This document shows, one piece after another, positions 42,804 to 50,350 of a stretch of 55,361 nucleotides of DNA (the stretch's first letter is position 1; each line of letters begins with the position of its first letter). Made by a program: the position numbers and the translations under genes. Source of the stretch: Planctomyces sp. SH-PL62 (lineage in GTDB: Bacteria; Planctomycetota; Planctomycetia; Planctomycetales; Planctomycetaceae); assembly GCA_945893045.1 (NCBI GenBank), contig CAMDEA010000034.1:1-55361 (forward strand), read 5' to 3'. Under the pieces are notes generated by a model. It ran no database searches and had not been told where the DNA came from. It worked only from the letters and a program-made list of their open reading frames with translations.

Positions 42804-44402
42804 ATGTTTCCACAACTCACCTTCCCCGCGAAGCTCGTCAAGCCGACGGCCATTTATGTGGCGGTCTGGGCGTTGTGCTTGGCGGATTGGATGTGGGGAC
42901 GCTCGATCGAGACGTGGTGGCGAGCGTGGCCGGAGGGAATCTGGTTCGCATTGGGTGTGCCGCTGTCTGCCTATTGGATCGCGTGGACTGGTTGGCTTTG
43001 TCGTTTGGATGACGGAGACAAGCCAATCCTCATCGCCTTACGGCGAATCGCGGGTGAGGTGAACTCGGAGTCTCTGGCCCAAAGCTCGGACGAATCGGCG
43101 TTTCTGGTTCGCCGCAATCTGGTGTGGAGCGTTTCGGCGATCTTGCTCTGGCAGGTCAGCGTCTTCTTTTCCGATGCCCTCGACATGCCACACATGCGAG
43201 TCGGTTTGGCAACGTGGGGAACCTGGAGTCTGTTCTTTCTCGGCATGGTGTGGGTCGTGTGGTTCGTCGAACGTGCTTCGCGGCACTACGAAGAGCGGCG
43301 TTACGAACGGCGGCGACTCGAGCAATCTGAGGCCGTCGAATTCGCTCGATCCGCTCACCGCGCGACGCATGACGACGATGCGGATGACGAGCGGGTCCAC
43401 AATCCGCTCGATCCACATGCTTGGTATTACGGGCGACGAGCGCGGAAGCTGAATCAATCGCTGACTTGGATGTCGGTCTATTCGCTGTGCTTTTCGATCG
43501 CGTTTCTGGTCTTCACGCAGATCGGCGGTTGCAGCGACATCTACGAGATGCCGGCCGGTGGAGGGCAGCAAGCTCAGATCGCGCAGGCGGTGAAGATCCA
43601 GAAGATCATCAAGAAGAAGTTCGTCGTGAATCCGTTCTCGGCGATCAGCTTCAAGGTGCCGCCAATCGACGAGATCAAGTTGCAGCTTCAAGAGATCACG
43701 CAGCACGCCTACACGGTCGGCTACGGCGAGGGAACCGGGGCTGGCTTCGCAGGGGGGACGAGTTCCGGCAAGGTGCGATTCCTGCGGCTGGAGTATTCGG
43801 GTGGCGACTGGGATCAGGACATGAGTTTGTACTCTGGCGAAAACCTGCTCCGCGAGTACGCGATCCGCACGCAGCAGAAGGTGAACGACAAAGAAGAGAC
43901 ACGGACGATCTCCGCGCTCAAGGCGTTCCCGGCTGAGAAGTCGCCGCCGTTCGTCTATCTGACCGGCGAGAAGAACATCTCGATCTCGGCGAACGAAGCC
44001 AAGACCCTGCGCGAATATCTGATCGACAAGCACGGAATGCTGTTCATCGACAACGGCGGCAGCGGCCACTTCCACAACCAAGTGCTTTCGATGATGCGGC
44101 AAGTGCTGCCCAACATTCGACCGAGCCATGTGCCGCTCGACGATACGATCCATCGCATCCCGTTTCCGATTCCGTTCCTGCCGTATGTCGCTCCGCACGG
44201 TGGCAAAGAGGCCCTCGGCTGGCGAGTTGATGGCCGGCTCGTCGCGTACTACCACCCCGGTGACATCGGCGACGCCTGGGCCGACGGCAACGCCGGCGTG
44301 AAGCCGGAGATCACCGAGTTCTGCTATCAACTCGGCGTGAACGTGATCTTCTACGCTCACTACGAATACTCGAAGTGGCTCTCGTCGCGAATCAAGAAGT
44401 AG
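42804..44402 (+). CDS. polytopic membrane protein with C-terminal DUF4159 domain
   Basis: A 532-aa protein. Hydrophobic helices at about 13-32, 44-63, 108-127, 138-156 and 226-245 anchor it, with a charged Arg/Glu/His/Asp-rich stretch between helices 4 and 5 (about 160-215). The C-terminal half (about 320-532) is a DUF4159 domain: VRFLRLEYSGGDWDQDM near its start, then PPFVYLTGEKNISISANEAK, LFIDNGGSGHFHN and HPGDIGDAWADG. DUF4159 has a ThuA/glutamine-amidotransferase-like fold and an unknown role. As last gene of the Exb-type operon it may be a transducer of the energised complex. The start lacks a clear ribosome-binding site; the palindrome just upstream may explain this. Confidence 0.85.
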   Translation: MFPQLTFPAKLVKPTAIYVAVWALCLADWMWGRSIETWWRAWPEGIWFALGVPLSAYWIAWTGWLCRLDDGDKPILIALRRIAGEVNSESLAQSSDESAFLVRRNLVWSVSAILLWQVSVFFSDALDMPHMRVGLATWGTWSLFFLGMVWVVWFVERASRHYEERRYERRRLEQSEAVEFARSAHRATHDDDADDERVHNPLDPHAWYYGRRARKLNQSLTWMSVYSLCFSIAFLVFTQIGGCSDIYEMPAGGGQQAQIAQAVKIQKIIKKKFVVNPFSAISFKVPPIDEIKLQLQEITQHAYTVGYGEGTGAGFAGGTSSGKVRFLRLEYSGGDWDQDMSLYSGENLLREYAIRTQQKVNDKEETRTISALKAFPAEKSPPFVYLTGEKNISISANEAKTLREYLIDKHGMLFIDNGGSGHFHNQVLSMMRQVLPNIRPSHVPLDDTIHRIPFPIPFLPYVAPHGGKEALGWRVDGRLVAYYHPGDIGDAWADGNAGVKPEITEFCYQLGVNVIFYAHYEYSKWLSSRIKK

Positions 44403-44556
44403 TGGTATCGATCGTCGCCATCCGCCGGGGCGTATGGCGACGACACGAAAATCTCCGAGATTCTTGCCATCGTGTCCTGCTCCGGCGTTACACTGCTCCC
44501 CTCGTCGCCCGCGCTGTGCGAGCCTCTTTCCGGTGCTCAGGTTTCGGAGGTGAATC

Positions 44557-46119
44557 ATGCGTCGTTCTCGTCGTGAATTCTTGGCGGATGTCGGTAGCGG
44601 GATGTTGGTCGCCGGAGTCGGCTACAGCACGGCTCTGGACTTGGGGCTGTCCACGGTACGAGCGGCAGAAGGCTCGGACGCGAATGGATTGACGTTCGGC
44701 GGACTCGAACCGCTCGTTGGATTGATGCAAGACACGCCGGTCAACAAGCTGTTGTCCGCTCTGGTCGAGAAGATGCACAACGGCACGGACCTGCGGCAGC
44801 TTGTCGCGGCAGCGGCGTTGGCGAACGCTCGCACGTTCGGCGGTGAGGATTACATCGGCTTCCATACGATGATGGCCATGATGCCGGCCTATCAGATGTC
44901 TCAGGAATTGCCGACCGAGAAAAAAGCTCTGCCCGTGTTAAAAGTGCTGTATCGAAACACGAATCGCATTCACGATTTCGGCGGTCGCAAGAAAGAAGTG
45001 CTGCATCCAATCACGGCAGGCACTTTGCCGGCGGGAGTCGTTCCGGGTGATGCGGTACGTGAGGCGGTTCACAGCAAAGACATCGACAACGCGGAGAAGA
45101 CGTTCGCGGCGGCGGCGATCTCTCCGGAGGAAGCCTTCAACGCGGTGATGTACGCCGTCGATGACAACACCGAAGTGCATCGCGTCGTGCTGCCGTACCG
45201 GGCGTATGCGTTGCTCGATCTAGTCGGTCCCGAGCAAGCGGTGACGATGCTGCGACAGTCGGTCCGTTACTGCGTGAAGAGCGAACGCCAAGTCAACCGT
45301 CACGCCGAATTCGACCGGCCCCGCACGCTGTTGCCGAAGGTGTTCGATCAGCACAAGCTCGCCGGCAAGACGCCGGGGACGCGCGTGCCGGATGACGCCT
45401 GGGTGGAATCGTTCTGCCAGACGCTCTTCTCAGCGACTCCCGATCAAGCCGCTGACTTCGCGGGAGCCGCATTGGCTGAAGGCATCGCGCCCGATGCGAT
45501 TTGCGAAGCGATCTGTCTCGCCGCGAACCAATTGGTTCTGCGCGACGTCGGACGTCGTGAGAAGGAAGTTCAACCCGGCAAGCCGCTGGGCAGCGTGCAT
45601 GGCGATTCGATCGGCGTGCATGCGTCCGACTCGGCGAATGCGTGGCGGAACATGGTCAAGTTCAGCAATGCTCGCAATCAATTTGCCTGCACAATCCTTG
45701 GCGCATTTCAAGTCGCGTACGACCGAGTCAATCGGGGCGGCGACTTCCTCAACTGGCAGCCCCGACCGCACGCCGAGCATCTCGAAAAGATCACGACGCG
45801 CAATCCGAACAAGCTGCTGGCTGAAGCTGAAGCCGCGATCCGAGCGAATGAACAAGCTCAGGCCGCCGCGATCGTGCATCTGCTGGGCGAATTGCGGCAC
45901 TCGCCGCGACCGGTACTCGATCTGTTGCTGAAGTTCGCGATCAGCGAAGACGGTGCTCTGCACGCCGAAAAGTATTACCGCACCGCCAGCGAAGAATTTG
46001 CCAACATGCGCCAACCGTTCCGTTGGCGACAACTCACCGCGTTGGCTCGTGTCACGGCCAGCGAATTTGGTTCGCCCGCGGCCGGTTGCGATGAAGCGAT
46101 GGAGCTGTTGAAGGTGTGA
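44557..46119 (+). CDS. Tat-exported protein of unknown function
   Basis: A 520-aa protein with a twin-arginine signal (RRSRREFLADVGSGMLVAGV). The mature part is mostly helical, with no recognised domain. Repeated small-residue helices (LSALVEKMHNGTDLRQLVAA; DFAGAALAEGIAPDAICEAI) suggest an all-alpha repeat protein. Conserved-looking residues include HDFGG near 147 and VHGDSIGVHASDSANAWR near 365, where two histidines and two aspartates could bind metal. The ATG follows GGAGGTGA. The next gene starts 2 bases after its stop, so the two are almost certainly translationally coupled, and the protein may act with the PSCyt1-DUF1549 protein. Confidence 0.8.
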   Translation: MRRSRREFLADVGSGMLVAGVGYSTALDLGLSTVRAAEGSDANGLTFGGLEPLVGLMQDTPVNKLLSALVEKMHNGTDLRQLVAAAALANARTFGGEDYIGFHTMMAMMPAYQMSQELPTEKKALPVLKVLYRNTNRIHDFGGRKKEVLHPITAGTLPAGVVPGDAVREAVHSKDIDNAEKTFAAAAISPEEAFNAVMYAVDDNTEVHRVVLPYRAYALLDLVGPEQAVTMLRQSVRYCVKSERQVNRHAEFDRPRTLLPKVFDQHKLAGKTPGTRVPDDAWVESFCQTLFSATPDQAADFAGAALAEGIAPDAICEAICLAANQLVLRDVGRREKEVQPGKPLGSVHGDSIGVHASDSANAWRNMVKFSNARNQFACTILGAFQVAYDRVNRGGDFLNWQPRPHAEHLEKITTRNPNKLLAEAEAAIRANEQAQAAAIVHLLGELRHSPRPVLDLLLKFAISEDGALHAEKYYRTASEEFANMRQPFRWRQLTALARVTASEFGSPAAGCDEAMELLKV

Positions 46120-46121
46120 GC

Positions 46122-48686
46122 ATGAAAAGCTGTTGGCTCGCATTCGCCGTCCTCCTTGTGGGGACGGCGAATTTTTTCGTTCTGGCACAGGACGCTTCGC
46201 CGAAAGGCGAAGCCGTTTCGGCGGCCGATCTCGATTTCTTCGAGAAGCGAGTGCGGCCTCTACTGGTGCAGCGCTGCTTCGAGTGTCATTCAGCCAAAGC
46301 CGAGAAGTTGAAAGGCGGGCTGTTGCTCGACAGCCGCGAAGCACTTTTTGCGGGCGGCGATAGCGGGCCGGCGGCCGTCGTCGGTGATGTCGAGAAGAGC
46401 CTGATCGTACAGGCGATTCGGTTCGACAATGAAAACGTGCAGATGCCTCCGGCGGGGAAGTTGCCGGAAGCGGAAATTGCCGTGCTGACCGAATGGGTTC
46501 GCCGCGGATTTCCATTCCCTGCGGCCGGCGCGACGAAATCCAGTAAACGAGTCATCGAAATTAGTGAAGGCAAGAGGCATTGGGCATTTCGTCCTCTAAA
46601 CGTAGCCCGACTCTCTGAGTCGGGGCCGAGACGTCCACGGCCCGACTCGGAGAGTCGGGCTACGGAGCGACAAACTCGCGTCGACGAATTCATTTTCGCG
46701 GCGCAACGACAACATGATTTGTCGCCATCGCCGGAGGCATCCAAGGGGACGCTGATCCGGCGGCTGTCGTTTGATTTGCTCGGCTTGCCGCCGACGCCTG
46801 ATGCCATCGAACAATTTATGGCCGATGATTCGCCAGATGCTTACGAGCACCTCGTCGAACGATTGCTGACCGATCCGCGATTCGGTGAACGGTGGGCGCG
46901 AACGTGGCTCGATCTGGCGCGGTATTGCGACATCGGAGAATCGTGGCGAACTGGCGAGGGGCAGCCGTGGCTGTATCGCGATTGGGTCGTGCGGGCGATG
47001 AACGAAGACATGCCGTATGACGAGTTCGTTCGCAAGCAACTGGCGGCGGACTTGATGTTAGAGGCGGGTGAAACGTTTAACCCCAACGCCATCGGCGTGG
47101 GCGCGCACGCCGTTGGCGTTGCGGTTAAACAAGGCGACATGGCGGCTCTCGGATTTCTCGGACTCAGTCCTTCGTATTGGAAGGAGCTGAAGCTCGACCA
47201 CAATGTGATCAAGCAGGTTGTCTCGGAAGAATGGGAAGAACGAATTGAGGCGATCGGCGGGACGTTCCTGGGACTGACGCTGGCGTGTGCGCGATGTCAC
47301 GACCACAAGTTCGACCCGATCACACAGCAGGATTACTACGGGCTGGCCGGAGTGCTGGCGAGCATCAAGATCGACGACCGGCCAATCATCGCGAAACCGC
47401 TCGCGGATCAGGCAGCTGACGCGCGGGCGCAACTGAAGGAGTCGCAGGCTCAGTTAGACAAACTACTCAAGGAACCGAAGCTCTCTGACACTGCGACCGA
47501 CGAGGAGAAAGCGAAGGGGGCGGAAGTCGCGAAGCAAATTGAATCATTGCGTGGCAAGATTGCGGCATGGCAACAGACGCCGCAGCTCAACACGCCAGTG
47601 GCGTTCGGCGTGACCGAGGCAGCGATGATCGTGCTTCCCGATGGGCCGAATCGGACGAAGATCGAATACAAGCCGAGCGAACCGCAAAACGTGGCAATGC
47701 AAATTCGCGGCAATGCGGCGAATCCCGGAGCAGTGGTGTCACGACGGTTCGTGGCCGTCCTTTCTCCCAGTGAACCGGCTCCGTTCAAGAACGGCAGCGG
47801 GCGATTGGAATTGGCGAACGCGATCGTCACCGATGCGGCTCCGCTGGCGGCGCGAGTCATCGTCAATCGGATTTGGGCGCATCACTTTGGACGCGGACTC
47901 GTGGCAACGCCGAGCAACTTTGGCACGCAAGGCGAGAGGCCAACTCATCCGGAATTGCTGGATGATTTCGCCGCTCGATTCATTGAGCATGGCTGGTCGC
48001 TGAAGTGGCTGCATCGCGAGATCGTGTTATCGGCGACGTATCGGCAGCGTTCGGCTGATGGCCGTCGGCTGATGGCTGATGGCCGTGATTCCAATTCATC
48101 CGGGGCAGAGGATTTGGATCGACAGCCATCAGCCGTCACCCATCAGCCTTCAGCCGATCAAGACAACATCTGGTTGGCCCGGATGCCGGTGCGGAAGTTG
48201 GATGTTGAGAGTTGGCGGGACTCGATGCTCGTGGCGACGGGGGAGTTGGATCGGCGTGTTGGTGGTGCTCCGCAGGAATTGAGCGAGGTCGCGAACGTTC
48301 GGCGAACGGTCTATGGGCTGGTGAGACGGCGCGAGTTATCAGACGTGTTGCGGCTGCATGATTTTCCTGATCCAGTTTCTCACAGTGGATCGCGGACACT
48401 CACGACGACTCCGTTGCAGCAGCTCTTTGTGTTGAACAGTTCGTTCCTGCAAACTCGCGCGGCGGCGCTGGCTCGGCGGGTTTTGAGCGAGCATCCGCAA
48501 GACATGCCGGCTCAGATTCGAGCGGCGCATCGTTGGCTTTTTGCTCGTGCGGCGACGGACGAGGACATTCAGTTCGGGTCCGAGTTCCTGGCGACGTCGC
48601 AGGCCGAGGGGCTAATTGCCGACCAAGCGTGGCGTCACTACGCTCAGGTTCTGCTGGCATCGAACGAACTGCAATTCGTTGAGTGA
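46122..48686 (+). CDS. PSCyt1-DUF1549-DUF1553 protein with three palindrome-derived insertions
   Basis: An 854-aa exported planctomycete protein. A PSCyt1 cytochrome-c-type domain comes first (RVRPLLVQRCFECHSAKAEK, CxxCH at 52-56), then DUF1549 (RRLSFDLLGLPPTPDAIEQF; ACARCHDHKFDP near 389) and DUF1553 (VNRIWAHHFGRGLVATPSNF), ending QVLLASNELQFVE. A haem may bind at CFECH. The GTG at 46116 is in frame, but I prefer the ATG at 46122. Three in-frame palindromes interrupt the usual text: residues about 160-181 (before the DUF1549 start), 318-336 (before AALGFLGLSP) and 643-679 (between ATYRQ and NIWLARM). It follows the Tat-exported gene by 2 bases. Confidence 0.92.
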   Translation: MKSCWLAFAVLLVGTANFFVLAQDASPKGEAVSAADLDFFEKRVRPLLVQRCFECHSAKAEKLKGGLLLDSREALFAGGDSGPAAVVGDVEKSLIVQAIRFDNENVQMPPAGKLPEAEIAVLTEWVRRGFPFPAAGATKSSKRVIEISEGKRHWAFRPLNVARLSESGPRRPRPDSESRATERQTRVDEFIFAAQRQHDLSPSPEASKGTLIRRLSFDLLGLPPTPDAIEQFMADDSPDAYEHLVERLLTDPRFGERWARTWLDLARYCDIGESWRTGEGQPWLYRDWVVRAMNEDMPYDEFVRKQLAADLMLEAGETFNPNAIGVGAHAVGVAVKQGDMAALGFLGLSPSYWKELKLDHNVIKQVVSEEWEERIEAIGGTFLGLTLACARCHDHKFDPITQQDYYGLAGVLASIKIDDRPIIAKPLADQAADARAQLKESQAQLDKLLKEPKLSDTATDEEKAKGAEVAKQIESLRGKIAAWQQTPQLNTPVAFGVTEAAMIVLPDGPNRTKIEYKPSEPQNVAMQIRGNAANPGAVVSRRFVAVLSPSEPAPFKNGSGRLELANAIVTDAAPLAARVIVNRIWAHHFGRGLVATPSNFGTQGERPTHPELLDDFAARFIEHGWSLKWLHREIVLSATYRQRSADGRRLMADGRDSNSSGAEDLDRQPSAVTHQPSADQDNIWLARMPVRKLDVESWRDSMLVATGELDRRVGGAPQELSEVANVRRTVYGLVRRRELSDVLRLHDFPDPVSHSGSRTLTTTPLQQLFVLNSSFLQTRAAALARRVLSEHPQDMPAQIRAAHRWLFARAATDEDIQFGSEFLATSQAEGLIADQAWRHYAQVLLASNELQFVE
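46601..46664. repeat. palindromic repeat, family K, in frame inside the PSCyt1-DUF1549 gene
   Basis: Arms 46601-46627 (CGTAGCCCGACTCTCTGAGT) and 46639-46664 (ends AGTCGGGCTACG), with one mismatch and one bulge, around an 11-nt loop. It adds about 21 codons read as VARLSESGPRRPRPDSESRA. The core GACTCTCYGAGTC is shared with the intergenic copy at 42131-42190, which shows the same repeat in both settings. Confidence 0.88.
47075..47130. repeat. palindromic repeat, family L, in frame inside the PSCyt1-DUF1549 gene
   Basis: A loop-less palindrome of two 28-nt halves (GTTTAACCCCAACGCCATCG against CGTTGGCGTTGCGGTTAAAC), with three mismatched pairs. It encodes FNPNAIGVGAHAVGVAVK between the DLML segment and AALGFLGLSP, where related proteins have only a few residues. 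No second copy is seen in the window. Confidence 0.8.
48050..48157. repeat. palindromic repeat, family M, in frame inside the PSCyt1-DUF1549 gene
   Basis: The left arm is built of repeated GGCTGATGGCYGT units (48050-48086); the right arm holds the complementary ATCAGCC units (48121-48157), around a loop of about 34 nt. It encodes a hydrophilic stretch of about 36 residues (SADGRRLMADGRDSNSSG, later RQPSAVTHQPSAD) in a loop that is short in relatives. Confidence 0.82.
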
Positions 48687-48716
48687 GCGCCGGCGATCGG
48701 GATTAGGGCACTCGCG

Positions 48717-49610
48717 ATGTTTGATCCAGCAGAGTTTGAGAAGTGGCGTGAGATGCTCCGCAACGACGATGATCACTTCGTCGAGGAGTTGGATACCGCG
48801 TTGCACCAACTGTTCCCCGATGGCTTTGAGTCTCCGGAGATCATGCAGATGCTGGCTCCGGAAGGTTGGGATAAGTCGCCGTTGGTCGCCGTGTTTCATC
48901 CGTCCTTTGAGCAGGTCTACGACGAGGCGGTGCGGATGCAGCAGAACCTTTCGTCGCTGGGGCGAAAGAAGGATGAGCCGCCCCCTGCCCCGCCGACTCG
49001 CGAGGATGTGGCGAAACTTTACGAACCGTCGCCGTTGGAGCCGGAACTCGAACTGCGCGAAATTGTCGGCAAGTGTTTGTGGGACATCGTCTCGGACAAT
49101 CACGAGGTCTTCGATGCGGACGGTCACGAAATTGATTTCGGTTCGTTTCGGTTCGCGGGTGGCGTAATTGCCGATCATCTCAATCGGCGGCTCGGTGATC
49201 GGCGATATGACTACATGAGCTTCTACATGGGCACGGCGTGGGGATCGGGCCGCGCGGATTTTTCGGCAGTGTATCGGTTGATCTTCGATCGCATGAAGGG
49301 GCTGGGGTGGGATTGGGTGTATCACTTTCCTCGGCTGCGACTGGTGAATCTGCGGCCGCTCAAGGAAGCATTGGACGCGGAGAAACCGCAGGACTTCGAG
49401 CAATACGATCCGTCGGCCGCGATCGAGCAGGCTCAACAGGATGAACAGCGCGACCAGGAGGTTTCGGAGTTTCAAGAGAAGCTCGACGAAGACTACCGCG
49501 AGGCGGTTTCAGAGGCTCAGGATCGACGGCCTCCCAAAACCGTCCAAGCGTATTCCGACACCTACGACAACTTCCCGCGCGGCTGGCCGCCAGTTCCCGA
49601 AGAGGACTGA
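48717..49610 (+). CDS. hypothetical protein, 297 aa
   Basis: An acidic, soluble, Trp- and Tyr-containing protein with no signal peptide and no recognised domain. Segments that look ordered are FEKWREMLRNDDDHFVEELD, ELREIVGKCLWDIVSDNHEV and DYMSFYMGTAWGSGRADFSA; the C-terminal third is Glu/Gln-rich and probably disordered or coiled (QQDEQRDQEVSEFQEKLDED). It precedes the ECF sigma gene by 6 bases, so it is likely in one operon with it. Function unknown; it could be a regulator or partner of the sigma/kinase unit, but nothing in the sequence proves it. Confidence 0.8.
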   Translation: MFDPAEFEKWREMLRNDDDHFVEELDTALHQLFPDGFESPEIMQMLAPEGWDKSPLVAVFHPSFEQVYDEAVRMQQNLSSLGRKKDEPPPAPPTREDVAKLYEPSPLEPELELREIVGKCLWDIVSDNHEVFDADGHEIDFGSFRFAGGVIADHLNRRLGDRRYDYMSFYMGTAWGSGRADFSAVYRLIFDRMKGLGWDWVYHFPRLRLVNLRPLKEALDAEKPQDFEQYDPSAAIEQAQQDEQRDQEVSEFQEKLDEDYREAVSEAQDRRPPKTVQAYSDTYDNFPRGWPPVPEED

Positions 49611-49616
49611 TGCGCG

Positions 49617-50201
49617 ATGCCCGAAACGTCTCTGAGTTTGCTCGACCGATTGCGATCGTCGCCGGACGATGCCGATTGGTCGCGATTAGTCGAGGTCTAC
49701 ACGCCGCTGTTGCGCGTGTGGCTGACGAGGTCACAGGTACAATCGGCCGATGCCGATGATCTGATTCAAGACGTGTTGCTGGTCGTGCATCGTGAACTGC
49801 CGGCGTTTCATCACAATCAGCGGCGAGGAGCGTTTCGCTGTTGGCTGCGGCAGATTGTGGTGTTTCGCTTGCGAAACTTCTGGCGTGGACGCGGGAGATT
49901 GATCGTGGCGGGCAATGACAGCCAGCTCGAAGAGCAACTGCGGCAGTTGGAGGACGACGGCAGTCATCTCAGTCAGATTTGGGATCGCGAGCACAATCTC
50001 GCGGTGGCTCGCAAGCTGTTGGAGATGATCGAGTCGCGGTTCACGGAAACGACTCGGCTGGTGTTTTACCGGCTGGTGCTGGATGGGGCGGACGCGGACA
50101 CGGTCGCGAGCGAGACCGGGTTGTCGCTGAATGCGATCTTCACGGCGAAGTCGCGCGTGTTGCGCGAACTGCGGCGGTTGGGGCAAGGGTTGCTGGATTG
50201 A
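49617..50201 (+). CDS. ECF-type RNA polymerase sigma factor
   Basis: A 194-aa extracytoplasmic-function sigma factor of the planctomycete type. Region 2 is seen at about 25-95 (LVEVYTPLLRVWLTRSQVQS, then DADDLIQDVLLVVHREL and RGAFRCWLRQIV). Region 4 lies at about 135-190 (FYRLVLDGADADTVASETGL, then AIFTAKSRVLRELRRL). The intervening acidic part (QLEEQLRQLEDDG) is typical of the group. The gene next door encodes a kinase with an anti-sigma-like zinc finger, a pairing known for planctomycete ECF sigma factors. The ATG follows GAGGA at 49602-49606. Target promoters are unknown. Confidence 0.93.
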   Translation: MPETSLSLLDRLRSSPDDADWSRLVEVYTPLLRVWLTRSQVQSADADDLIQDVLLVVHRELPAFHHNQRRGAFRCWLRQIVVFRLRNFWRGRGRLIVAGNDSQLEEQLRQLEDDGSHLSQIWDREHNLAVARKLLEMIESRFTETTRLVFYRLVLDGADADTVASETGLSLNAIFTAKSRVLRELRRLGQGLLD

Positions 50202-50206
50202 AGGAG

Positions 50207-50238
50207 ATTTCAAATCTCAAATTTCAAATCTCAAATTT
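50207..50238. repeat. tandem AT-rich 14-bp repeat
   Basis: ATTTCAAATCTCAA occurs twice in a row (50207-50220 and 50221-50234), followed by a further ATTT. It begins just after the sigma factor stop and lies in the leader of the kinase gene. It is unusually AT-rich for this genome; such runs could be slippage repeats or a protein-binding site. Confidence 0.8.
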
Positions 50239-50350
50239 CGTAGAAATCGCTGCAAGAATTCGCTGCCGTCCGCACTTCTGGTTGTTAGCGTGTGGCCGCC
50301 CTTCGTAGGCCGGCATTCGCCTCGCAACTTGAGTCTTTCCCTGGTGCCGC

